Source: Microbulbifer sp. VAAF005 | GTDB lineage: Bacteria > Pseudomonadota > Gammaproteobacteria > Pseudomonadales > Cellvibrionaceae | Assembly: GCF_030012985.1 (NCBI RefSeq) | Contig: NZ_CP120233.1 | Location: 4,273,001 to 4,337,000, forward strand | Reading direction: 5' to 3' | DNA: 64,000 nucleotides | Shown: piece after piece, positions 48,235 through 56,497 of the stretch | Numbering within the stretch: the first letter of the stretch is position 1 | How the letters are laid out: each line of letters opens with the position of its first letter | The notes under the pieces: generated by a model | What the model was told of the DNA's origin: nothing | Seen by the model: the letters and a program-made list of their open reading frames with translations, nothing else | Databases searched by the model: none | Program-made: the position numbers and the translations under genes

Positions 48235-50352
48235 ATGCAGCTAACTGTTGAAAATAAGCAAGGCATCCAGTACGAAGTTAGGATTGGTTGGGCATACCAG
48301 ATGGGCATACCTATGCAAGTCGATGCTAACCACTTGCTTTCGATGTTCGACGATGCCGTCATTGAGAAAATTCATGGGCACTTTTTTGGCTTGGGTGGTA
48401 ATTGTTGTAACTTGCTGAGCACGAATATTCAAGCTGGCACCTCAGGCACTATTTTTTTAGGGCCCTTATCTGAGCCTCCGGGCCACCTATCTCACTCTGA
48501 AAAAGAAATTTACAGCGCCCTGGTACAGAACCGCCTGATAATTGAGGAATCGCACACGGCAGCGTCGGCCATTGCAGTTAAGCAGTCTGAATTGATGCTT
48601 AAGATCCGTCTGGGATTGCAGCAAATTATCGCTCAGGAGCGTGCAGAATCAGCACGAATCCAGGAACAACATGAAAAGCGTTCCACCATGGGGAAAGTGG
48701 GAGCTTATATTGGGAGTGCTGCTAGCGGTTTTGGTGACGCCGCCTGGGGACTGGCGGTATGGACAAAAGATATCCTTGAAGTAGCGGAAATGCTAAGCCC
48801 CTTGCGCCAATCTCATAGGCTGGGTGTTGCCACAGTAAACTACTTCATACATGGAAAAAGCTTCGAAGAATCTGGCCAGCAATACCTCAGCGATTTAGAA
48901 CGTGAAGCAGTGGATGTGCTCGGTTTTGACCCTTCTAAAATTACTAAACAGCAGCTGGAACTGGCCGTTGATGTTGCCCAGATTATTTATGATGATCTCT
49001 CCCTGCGCGAAATTATTATCCGCTTTGCCGAGGATTATGTAAAAGCCCAACACAGCCTTGAAGTTACTAAGTTAGTTGGTGGCGGAGCCTTTGAAATAGT
49101 CCTTACTATCGTCCTCGCAGCGATAACTGGGGGCGTCGGTGCAGCTGTGGCTGTAGTCAAAAATGCACGCTTATTAAGGGCCTTCAAGAAGCTCGGTGAG
49201 CTGATGATGGAGTTCGCTAAACTGAAGAAGCTGCAGCAGCGGGTACTTAAGAAAAGGGGCGGCAAAGCAAAAGGCAGCAGTGCAAGTTTCTCTGATTTGA
49301 GCTCTTCGGAGGTTACGGTGCCGCAAAAATCCAGCGGCCCGTCTTCGAGCAATTCTAGCTCTGCTACTTCTAGTAGCTCCAGCCAAAGTAGTAGCAGTTC
49401 TGGAGGTAGCCCCAATAGTAATTCCAATGCTGCAGACACTAATACATTGTTACCTCCAGGTGCTCAGTCTGTTCAAGAAAGAATAGCTCAGGGTAAAACT
49501 GTACCTCGGCATGCACGCGTGAATCCTGAAGGCTATTATTATGATTCCAGTGTAGGAAAATATAAAACCATACCTGAACCTAAGCCAGATCTTTCTAAGG
49601 GATCAGGTAATAGGGAGATTCCTTGTTTTGGAGCTGGTACATTAGTAGCAACGCCGGATTCATTTGCAAAAATTGAAGATATTAAAATAGGAACTCTTGT
49701 TAGTTCTTGGGATGAAAATCTTAAAAAAGTAGTGGAAAATAGAGTTACGGCCTTGCATCGAAATAAGGCAGTTGATTGGGTTGAGATTGTGGTATCTGGA
49801 AGCGTTATTACTGCCACGTGTAACCACCGTTTCTGGATGCCCAAAAATGAAGAGTGGATTGAAGCGAGATTTTTGGATGTTGGAATGGAGGTATTGCTAG
49901 AGAATGGCCAGCGTTCTAACATTGACAAAATAAGTTTAGTGACCTCGGGTGAAAAAGATACTTTCAATATAACTGTAGAAAATGCTCATACCTACTACGT
50001 GGGTAGTTCGAAAGTTCTTGTCCACAATGATGGAAGCGATGTAAATGGCAAAGTTTACATTGGCTATAATAAGAGTGATTCTCCTATTTATGTTGGACAA
50101 ACATTGCAAACAATAAAAGCACGACAAGCTCAACACACAGCAGAAGGTATTGCTGATCCTGTCAATAAAGGCTGGAAAACTGAAATGACTATTAAGCAAT
50201 ACCCTGGACTAGATGGATTGACGCCGGATCAAATGAATTATCATGAAAGAAGAATTTACGATCAGCTTATTGAGAAAGGGATTGACCTAAAAAATAGTCA
50301 AATACCACTTACAGATCCAAAAGTAAATAAGTTGATTAAAAAGTACTGCTAG
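48235..50352 (+). CDS. Polymorphic toxin with pretoxin Hint domain and GIY-YIG-like nuclease tip
   Basis: 705 residues. The N-terminal 280 residues are unrecognised, with amphipathic helices. A glycine-rich hydrophobic segment follows (GGGAFEIVLTIVLAAITGGV, about 283-302), then a Lys-rich and a Ser-rich linker (about 355-400). A Hint domain starts at Cys464 (PCFGAGTLVATPD) and ends VLVHN at Asn598, the signature of self-cleaving pretoxin Hint modules. The last 100 residues look like a GIY-YIG nuclease: VYIGY..., IYVGQT, Arg630, His634 and a downstream glutamate in NYHERRIYDQL. No PAAR, VgrG, Rhs or signal sequence was found, so the export route is unknown. Two small genes follow directly, as expected for immunity. 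Confidence 0.8.
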   Translation: MQLTVENKQGIQYEVRIGWAYQMGIPMQVDANHLLSMFDDAVIEKIHGHFFGLGGNCCNLLSTNIQAGTSGTIFLGPLSEPPGHLSHSEKEIYSALVQNRLIIEESHTAASAIAVKQSELMLKIRLGLQQIIAQERAESARIQEQHEKRSTMGKVGAYIGSAASGFGDAAWGLAVWTKDILEVAEMLSPLRQSHRLGVATVNYFIHGKSFEESGQQYLSDLEREAVDVLGFDPSKITKQQLELAVDVAQIIYDDLSLREIIIRFAEDYVKAQHSLEVTKLVGGGAFEIVLTIVLAAITGGVGAAVAVVKNARLLRAFKKLGELMMEFAKLKKLQQRVLKKRGGKAKGSSASFSDLSSSEVTVPQKSSGPSSSNSSSATSSSSSQSSSSSGGSPNSNSNAADTNTLLPPGAQSVQERIAQGKTVPRHARVNPEGYYYDSSVGKYKTIPEPKPDLSKGSGNREIPCFGAGTLVATPDSFAKIEDIKIGTLVSSWDENLKKVVENRVTALHRNKAVDWVEIVVSGSVITATCNHRFWMPKNEEWIEARFLDVGMEVLLENGQRSNIDKISLVTSGEKDTFNITVENAHTYYVGSSKVLVHNDGSDVNGKVYIGYNKSDSPIYVGQTLQTIKARQAQHTAEGIADPVNKGWKTEMTIKQYPGLDGLTPDQMNYHERRIYDQLIEKGIDLKNSQIPLTDPKVNKLIKKYC

Positions 50353-50361
50353 GAGGATGTT

Positions 50362-50613
50362 ATGGCGTGGGATGATAGTTATTTTTGTGGGTATCAGATT
50401 ATATCAGGGGATAAGCCTGTTGACGAGCTGAGTATGGCTTTGAGAAAAATTACGGTTGAATATACCGAAAGGTTTAGTCGAAAGCCATCAGTTGCAGAAT
50501 TACTATATGCCTTTAAAATTGTTATCCAATCGTTGGGGGAGGATCTATTATCTGACCCTGAGAATTTAAATAGCATGGTTATAGAACTAATAGGTAGAAA
50601 TGATGATAGCTGA
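50362..50613 (+). CDS. Candidate immunity protein for the Hint/GIY-YIG toxin
   Basis: 83 residues, starting nine bases after the toxin stop, with AGGAGG immediately upstream. It is small, soluble, mixed-charge and mostly helical (VDELSMALRKITVEYTERFS, PSVAELLYAFKIVIQSLG). No known family is recognised. Position directly behind the toxin tip is the reason for the immunity call; direct evidence is absent. Confidence 0.6.
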   Translation: MAWDDSYFCGYQIISGDKPVDELSMALRKITVEYTERFSRKPSVAELLYAFKIVIQSLGEDLLSDPENLNSMVIELIGRNDDS

Positions 50614-50904
50614 TATTGATAGCTTTGAAGGCACATTTTGTGATCTTACCCCCCTGGTTACTACTCAATTGAAAAAGATGGGCAAGAGCTTATAAAAATC
50701 TCAAGTCTTGAGGTGGAAGGTAGAATCTTAAACTGTCAATTTGAAGTGCTTAAATCAAACTATTCCCGCGAAGAAATTGAAGAGCTGGTATATGTAGTGA
50801 TGTTAAAAAGATTTTGTGATGACTTTTATTTAGATCAGGCAGATTTTGTTAAGTTTCATAATCTGAAAACAAATGAGGAGTGGAAAATAATATATTTAGG
50901 GTGA
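50600..50904 (+). pseudogene. Second small downstream protein, frame broken at a C6 run
   Basis: The ATG at 50600 (overlapping the previous gene by 14 bases) opens MMIADIDSFEGTFCDLTP and then stops early. Adding one C at the C6 run 50649-50654 gives PPGYYSIEKDGQELIKISS and joins the frame ending at 50904 (EEIEELVYVVMLKRFCDDFY). The repaired product is about 101 residues. Family unknown. It could be an additional immunity protein or the true cognate partner of the toxin. Confidence 0.6.
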
Positions 50905-51057
50905 TATTTGTCTTGGACACTCACAGTTTGAAAAATGGTTCTGACTTTGTTATCAGCACTATAACTAATGCAATTTATAACCAATTTAGAGCTTAAGGGT
51001 GATGAAATACCGAAAGTTTTATACTTGAGGCTCATCCCCTGTGGTTTTGGGTAAAAG

Positions 51058-52049
51058 TCAGAAGAGGTAGTATCGAGAGATTATATTGAAATTAGCAGGG
51101 TATAGTGGAAGGTAATTGCCGACAGTTACTGATGCGTATACCGCGCATTTATTGAGCAGGGTGCAGGCTTCCTGTACTGCCTCGACTGATCCTATTAGGC
51201 CTTTAAAGCGACTTTCAAAGTTTCGATCGAGGTAGAGCCAGTGTTTTGGTGAGATACCAAGCTGCTTGAGGGGGAGTGTTCTCGGCAATACAGCCCCGTT
51301 TTCTTGGATCAAAATTTCAGCCACTCCAGTCCACCAGCTCCAGATAATGCCAACTGGAAGGGCAGCCCTTTTGGCCTGTCAGGCGCTCGCTCCCTATGAA
51401 CGGCAGAAGCACTTTAGGTTGCCGACCTGAGATTGCTGTGCGAATACGCTGTTGAACCGAAGTGTGGTCAGGCGCTTCTGGAGTTTTCGCCATATTGGCA
51501 CGGATAGGGTTGAGATCGACATAGGCCATACAGGAAGCAAGGGCATCCAGTAAAGCCTGGGACTTAAATCGACCTTCCCAGAAGCAGCCTGTACAGCTAT
51601 CTTCGGCATTAGCTTGGCTGGTCATAGGTTCGTTTAAACAGCGCCTAAACCAGCTAAGATCTACCAAATGATTTCGCATAGAGTAACGACACCCTTTAGC
51701 TTTATTATCTCGTAGTGATCGAGCGTCGTGCCTGGTAGATAGCGCTGAGCTAAATTAGAAGCCTTAAAGAACTTTTGCCAGCGTAAAATAACCTCATTAT
51801 CTGACCGTTTAATGCTATTTCTTTGTTGATATAAATTACAATATGGTAGTGATTGCTCATTACCGCATTTGCAGCGATATCAAGATAAAAGATTAAAGCG
51901 AGGTTGTGCATCCGAGATTCAATCCACTCGCGACGGCGCTCATAGTCGTTGCTAGGTTTTATATCCTTGCCACACAGAAATACTCTTCGCGCTCAGTGGG
52001 AGATGCAGTGATAATAGGCGTTGCCTATAGCGATATTTGAGCGCTGCAT
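51058..52049 (-). pseudogene. Decayed HUH (Y1/RAYT-like) transposase, copy 1
   Basis: Reading the minus strand from an ATG at 52049 gives pieces in several frames: GNAYYHCISH, then VFLCGKDIKPSNDYERRREW and AVMSNHYHIVIYIN (the HUH motif), then SWFRRCLNEPMTSQANAEDS, CFWEGRFKSQALLDALA and CMAYVDLNPIRANMA (tyrosine region), then a further frame with PLKQLGISPKHWLYLDRNFE. These are the parts of a Y1 transposase of the REP-associated tyrosine transposase type. At least three frameshifts and an internal stop make it inactive. Two of the pieces are long enough (120 and 88 codons) to mislead annotation as genes. Confidence 0.75.
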
Positions 52050-52104
52050 GGAAGAAATATTGGTTATCCGTCCTATTTGATTGGTTATTTAAATAGTATC
52101 TAAT

Positions 52105-52171
52105 CCAGTATTTTATGCGGTGTCAATATGGCTGGTGCGTGAAGTTGCCGCTTTCGAGGGTGTCGAGAATT
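52105..52171. repeat. Conserved 5' flank of the HUH transposase, copy A
   Basis: The stretch around TTTTATGCGGTGTCAATATG and GTGAAGTTGCCGCTTTC recurs in diverged form at 58915-58982 and 60635-60697. In the first two cases it lies just upstream of a transposase relic. The rest of 52050-52458 holds no gene. Confidence 0.55.
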
Positions 52172-52458
52172 GATGCTCATGAATTTTTGAATGCGAATAC
52201 AGTTAAAATCAAATAAATGGGAAGTGACTTGGATGACCTTAGAGTAGAGGATGAGTTGACCTGAATCAATAAATCTGTTAGGCATGAAAATCGTTTAACA
52301 TGCATCATTATCAAGACTTAGGGGTGTGTTAACTTCTACCTAGCTCAATTCATGGGCCTCTTACCCATACAGGAGGAGTGAGTCTTCTTGATAAATTTGT
52401 CAGATTGGGTCATTTGCTTGGGCCAGCATATGGCCGCTAGATAGAAACGAGAATTTCA

Positions 52459-52839
52459 GTGAAAATTTTTTCAATGCCTGAAAAGGCTTCCGAAGACTTG
52501 GTGTCTAAATTTGAGGGTGAGCTGGGGTATCAATTTCCCGGAGAGTATAGAGATTTTAATTGAGAATAATGTTTGTTCTGTAGATCCTTATGGCTTTTTT
52601 TATAAACATACCTCAGAGATTAGTAGTGAAGATAGGCCAAAGGGAGAGGTTGGAATATTCTATGGATTCACTGAAAAAGAAGAGCGATGCATAGATTGGA
52701 TGAAAAAAGTCTATGTAGATAATTCCCGGATACCAAAAGGGTACTTTCCTATAGCAGTGGCTGGAGGGGGAATAATCTATGTATTTGTGTTGATAAAGCT
52801 AATTTTGGAAAAGTTTACTTTTGGAACCATGAAGCGTAA
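52459..52839 (+). pseudogene. SMI1/KNR4 family immunity-type protein with two frame breaks
   Basis: From a GTG at 52459 the frame reads MKIFSMPEKASEDL and ELGYQFPGEYRDF, a typical SMI1/KNR4 start. It breaks at a T4 run (52554-52557; two bases short, or one extra base upstream) and continues LIENNVCSVDPYGFFYK and IPKGYFPIAVAGG. A second break at G5 (52766-52770) is repaired by one G, giving GGNNLCICVDKANFGKVYFW and NHEA with a TAA at 52837. SMI1/KNR4 proteins are common immunity proteins of polymorphic toxin loci. The repaired length is about 127 residues. Confidence 0.7.
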
Positions 52840-53218
52840 GAAGCAAGGAATCTGAGGTGCCTTGCGGATAACTTTAATGATTTTTTAGGCCCTTAAAAAA
52901 GATTGTCTAGTTGTTTAACTTGAAAAGATAGTAATTTATTTTTCAGCGATGAATATCAAGTATCTATCCAGCCAATTTTCTTTAAATTACAATCAATAAA
53001 ATTTGCATGTAAATTCTAATTGCAATGGTTACCCTGGCCCTCCCTTTGCCTATATTAAGATGAGGGGGATTGCCCAAGTTCACCTGCTCTTGATGACGTA
53101 GAGCCATAGGGGGATCTATAAATCTTATTATTAAAATTACCTGAATCAAAAATACACGAATTTTCTTACAAAATAACACCTGGCGAGCAGTATAGGGTGG
53201 TTATATTTTAGGTGGGAT

Positions 53219-53812
53219 ATGAACTTTAAAAATCAAACTTTAGATGGTCAAGAGCTTGTTTTAAAGGATGCTGAAGTTAACGTACTGGGGCCTGGATTGA
53301 CTTTAAATAGGTGTACTATTGTTTCCGAGGCCTCAGCGAAAGCTCTGTCTTTTTCAGGAGTTTCAGTTGTTGATAGTACCTTCATTTCAAAGGTAACTTT
53401 AGCAGACTTTCAATGGTGTAAAGTAAACTTGAAAGGCGTAAATTTTTTAGGGCGGTACTCCGGTTGCGACTTTGGTCAATGGGAAGAATTCCACGGTAAA
53501 ACTGGTGGTATTGTCGATTGCGATTTCAGAGGCGCAGAGCTGGATAACTGTCGATTTATGAATTGTGATGTAAACTCTCTAGCTTTTCCGAAATGGCCTT
53601 ACTACACGATCACGTCACCAAGAGACCAAGCTTCCAGTATTAAGGCTAGTTCTTGGCCTGGTAAATTGGAGTTGATAATGAGTATATTTGCGGATAGTCC
53701 AGAAGATTGTGTAGCTGTAACAGGCGATGCGAACGGGTTACTCAAACGATTAGGTGGAAGTGAAGAAGAATTTAAAGCTGCCTTATTACAATTAGATGGA
53801 ATTATTTGTTAA
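53219..53812 (+). CDS. Pentapeptide-like hypothetical protein, possible orphan immunity
   Basis: 197 residues, intact, starting with AGGTGGGAT upstream. The middle contains loose pentapeptide-type units (A..N/D L/F ..) such as ADFQWCKVNLKGVNFLG and CDFRGAELDNCRFMNCDVNS, followed by a non-repeat C-terminal domain (KLELIMSIFADSPEDCVAV, LKRLGGSEEEFKAALLQLDG). Proteins of this build are found behind Rhs or other polymorphic toxin tips. Family not identified with certainty; the immunity role is inferred from the locus. Confidence 0.6.
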   Translation: MNFKNQTLDGQELVLKDAEVNVLGPGLTLNRCTIVSEASAKALSFSGVSVVDSTFISKVTLADFQWCKVNLKGVNFLGRYSGCDFGQWEEFHGKTGGIVDCDFRGAELDNCRFMNCDVNSLAFPKWPYYTITSPRDQASSIKASSWPGKLELIMSIFADSPEDCVAVTGDANGLLKRLGGSEEEFKAALLQLDGIIC

Positions 53813-54062
53813 CGCCAGCAGTTTTTTCAGGTAATTCTGGACGCTCAGCCAACAAAGGAAAATCGTTGAAAGGTGGGAGGGAGGCGATAGCCCTCTACCG
53901 AATAAGGCCTAGGAAGCCGCTGGACATCGATTCATGGACGTTGTCCGGCAGTAGCCAGGGTTGAATTTTTACAAGGGGGAGCTCCATCAGGATCGAATCT
54001 TGATAATATGACTTGAGATCATCGGTCCTGCCGGGTGATCCTCAAAATCGAGAATAGTTTAC

Positions 54063-54530
54063 GTGCCACCCGCAGGCTACCACTACGATGCACTGGACCG
54101 CCTCTCCCGGGCTGATAGCCCCAATCCAGAGTATTTTGTGCATGGTTCTGCGCACAGTAATTTTTCCGATGCGAACTCGAAAGATGAAGCCAAACAGCGG
54201 GCCTGCACCACTCAAGTCAAAGACAACTGTTTAACTTTCTTTGGCAATACCGACTATCGTTACGACATTCACTAAAATCGTATCGCAGAGCTGTGTGGTA
54301 AAAGGCAAAACTGCAAACCTACTACAAAAGTCGCCAACAGTTGGTGCTGGTTGAAAACTCAAGGTAGAGAAAGGTGTTGAGCAGCTTTAACAAGAAATTC
54401 ACTACCAGTACGATTCGCTTGGCCATCGTATTGGTAAGGTTACTCACAATAAATATACGAGCTTCCTCTGGGGTGGCGATGTTTTACTTCTTGACAATAG
54501 AGGTAGCTGGATATCCACAATTTAAAAAAA
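54063..54530 (+). pseudogene. Relic of an Rhs repeat region
   Basis: YHYDALDRLSRADSPNPEYF and, after frame changes, HYQYDSLGHRIGKVTHNKYT followed by SFLWGGDVLLLDN are typical Rhs/YD-repeat sequence (YD.LGR..). The pieces lie in different frames with stops between them (for example after TDYRYDIH at 54275). No toxin tip is joined to it. It suggests that an Rhs-type toxin once occupied this place. Confidence 0.65.
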
Positions 54531-54544
54531 GATTATAACTTTTC

Positions 54545-54990
54545 TGTCAGCACTAAACTCGATTCAATTTCTAACTGATTTAGTGCTTAAGGGCGATAAA
54601 ATACCGAAAAATTTATACTTGAGGTGAAAATCCTATAGTTTTGGAAAAAACCTGAAAGGCGGGGTATCAAGATATTCTACTGAAATTAGTAGGATGCATT
54701 GGAAGGGAAGCGCAGACAGTTGCCGATGTCGTGTATTCAGTGTTTATTCAGTCGGGAACAAGCTTGCTGTACTACGCTTACTGATCCTGCCAAGCCTTTA
54801 AAGCGACTTACAAAGTTCTGGTTATATCAAAGACAGCGTTTTGGTGAGATACTCTATCGCCTGAGCGTGAACGGAGTGTTTTTGACAATATAATCCAGTT
54901 TCTTTTGATCAAGTTTTCCCCACTTCATTGCATCGGCTCCCAATAGAGACCAGCACTGGCGGGCCACCCTCTCCAGGCGCCCGCCACTCA
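54545..54990 (-). pseudogene. Decayed HUH transposase, copy 2 (3' part)
   Basis: The DNA is a diverged copy of 50960-51400: shared segments include TTATACTTGAGG, TTTAAAGCGACT and GTTTTGGTGAGATAC, in the same order and orientation. Copy 1 encodes the transposase C-terminus there, so this is a second relic on the minus strand. No open frame of the transposase remains. Confidence 0.65.
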
Positions 54991-55183
54991 AAAATAGTTA
55001 AAGTACTTTAGCCCAACTACCTTAGTGTAAAGGTGTTGATGGGCAACTCCTAACGATAGATTGGCCCTACCAGAAATAGCCAATAATTCTCTGCCCCTTC
55101 CAAAGTATCTGATAAATCTAAAGATTTCAGCGAGTATAGGGTGGTACCGGCAAGGTAAGCTCTGGATTGGCACTGATTGTGGC

Positions 55184-55228
55184 TTGACAGTCGCTAAGCT
55201 AGCTATCGTATACTGTATGTACATACAG
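55184..55228 (+). promoter_or_regulatory. LexA (SOS) box overlapping a promoter
   Basis: CTGTATGTACATACAG at 55213-55228 is a perfect palindrome with the CTGT-N8-ACAG form of gammaproteobacterial LexA sites. A TTGACA at 55184-55189 and TATACT at 55209-55214 (19-base spacer) form a candidate sigma-70 promoter that the box overlaps. It lies 20 bases before the start codon of the next gene. Confidence 0.8.
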
Positions 55229-55248
55229 TCTTGTGCCTGGAGGTGGAT

Positions 55249-55476
55249 ATGCGGGGTAGAAATATTACTATTGATGGAGAGCCGGTTCGGATTTGCCGCT
55301 ATCGTTCGGGTTTTAATGACCAGCCAATGTACGCCATCTGCATTCTTAACTATACAAAGTACGTGCGTAGCTTTTCAGTGTTTGTGGATGTAAATCTGCG
55401 TAGCGAGTTGGAACTCACTCTGGCACAGATGCGAGAGGTTGAGCGCAGTATGAACTGGATGGAAGTCACAGCGTGA
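55249..55476 (+). CDS. Hypothetical protein, first gene of an SOS-type operon
   Basis: 75 residues from the ATG at 55249, with GGAGGTGG nine bases upstream. It begins MRGRNITIDGEPVRICRYR and contains MYAICILNYTKYVRSFSVFV, which looks like alternating beta strands, then a helical, acidic end (ELTLAQMREVERSMNWMEV). No membrane segment and no known family. It directly follows the LexA box, so DNA-damage induction is likely. A toxin, inhibitor or repair accessory role is possible but not shown. Confidence 0.7.
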   Translation: MRGRNITIDGEPVRICRYRSGFNDQPMYAICILNYTKYVRSFSVFVDVNLRSELELTLAQMREVERSMNWMEVTA

Positions 55477-55519
55477 GAATATAAGGCTCAGGCTGTTTAT
55501 ACTAGAAAGGAGAACTATT

Positions 55520-55768
55520 ATGGGCAGAAAAGTTAATCGATTTGCAATTTTTGCTGAGCGTGTTCATTTAATGAATGGCGGTGCAAAGAGCTTTAGAGAT
55601 ACTGCACCCACAGAAAAGGCTGCAAGAGATCTGGCAGAAGAAATTGCTAAGTCCGAAAAAGCGGAGTTTTATTCTTGGTTGCAAATTCTCGATATCATGA
55701 CTGGGAGTTATACTGAATACTCAATCAAAAGGGGTGGGGTTTTAGAGAAGAGGGAGTGTCCTAAATAG
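55520..55768 (+). CDS. Hypothetical protein, second gene of the SOS-type operon
   Basis: 82 residues, 43 bases after the previous stop, with a strong ribosome binding site (AAAGGAGAA). Sequence: MGRKVNRFAIFAERVHLMNG, a helical middle rich in Ala, Glu and Lys (EKAARDLAEEIAKSEKAEFY), and a basic end. Soluble, family unknown. Spacing suggests co-transcription with the first gene under the LexA box. The pair could be a toxin-antitoxin-like or damage-response unit; nothing in the residues proves it. Confidence 0.65.
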   Translation: MGRKVNRFAIFAERVHLMNGGAKSFRDTAPTEKAARDLAEEIAKSEKAEFYSWLQILDIMTGSYTEYSIKRGGVLEKRECPK

Positions 55769-56497
55769 TAGAAAATTATTAATAATTGGTTTGGTGCGTA
55801 ACTATGATCAAGAAGGTAGACATTATATAAATTTTTTAAAGAGCTAGTTGTTCTCCAAAAAGTCACAAATGAATGTTCTGTAATTGTTGATTGGATTTAA
55901 TCTGCCACAGCTTAAGAAGAATATAAAATATTCTGATGTAGTAATTTTTACTTGTTTTGGTTTTAAGTCTGAGGCTGGGGTATATAAATCCTGGTCTTTA
56001 TATTTTCTTTCTTTATTATAATTTAGATGGGGAAACATTATAACGTAAGTCTGAAGTGGGTTTGCTTGACTAGTAGTAGGATGGCGATGCCGTTGGTAGA
56101 AAACAAGCCCTGCCGACCTAATTGTCTATTTCAAGATTGCGGGCTAATCGAACTACTTTTACTTATCTTAACAAATCTCTTAAGGGGATTTTGAAGTTTT
56201 AGTGAGATGGTGCTAGGTTTGAGAAAGCTACTAGCTTTGTGTGTTCATAGATCAGGTTGGATATTTTACAGTGGTATAGCTTCACTTGCAGAAAGCCCAC
56301 TTTGGGTACTGCTTTAGTATACAAGCCGGCACCTGCCGGCTTGTATATAATTACATTATTGTTTTTCTTTATATCTATGTTTGTGGTCAAATTTAAGGTT
56401 TGCTAAATCCAGCTTGGGTGCTGGCTATAGTTGGTCAAAATTAAATTAACTGACTAAACAATAACTATTTGGTGACGGCCTTAAGCCTGGCAACAAA
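55769..56497. other. Gene-poor stretch containing a perfect palindrome
   Basis: About 730 AT-rich bases with no credible gene. The only structure I see is the palindrome at 56318-56347. Confidence 0.45.
56318..56347. repeat. Perfect 14-bp inverted repeat with two-base spacer
   Basis: TATACAAGCCGGCA-CC-TGCCGGCTTGTATA. It lies 150 bases past the end of the minus-strand gene at 56498 and between HUH-transposase relics. It could be a REP-like element, a terminator without a T-run on that strand, or a recombination or protein-binding site. Confidence 0.6.

Noticed and set aside
51317..51679. 120-codon reverse frame as an independent gene
   Set aside because: It encodes the middle of a decayed HUH transposase (SQALLDALASCMAYVDLNPI) whose N- and C-terminal parts lie in other frames on both sides.
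54699..54893. 64-codon forward frame as a small gene
   Set aside because: The DNA is a diverged copy of the transposase 3' region on the opposite strand, and the frame has no ribosome binding site.
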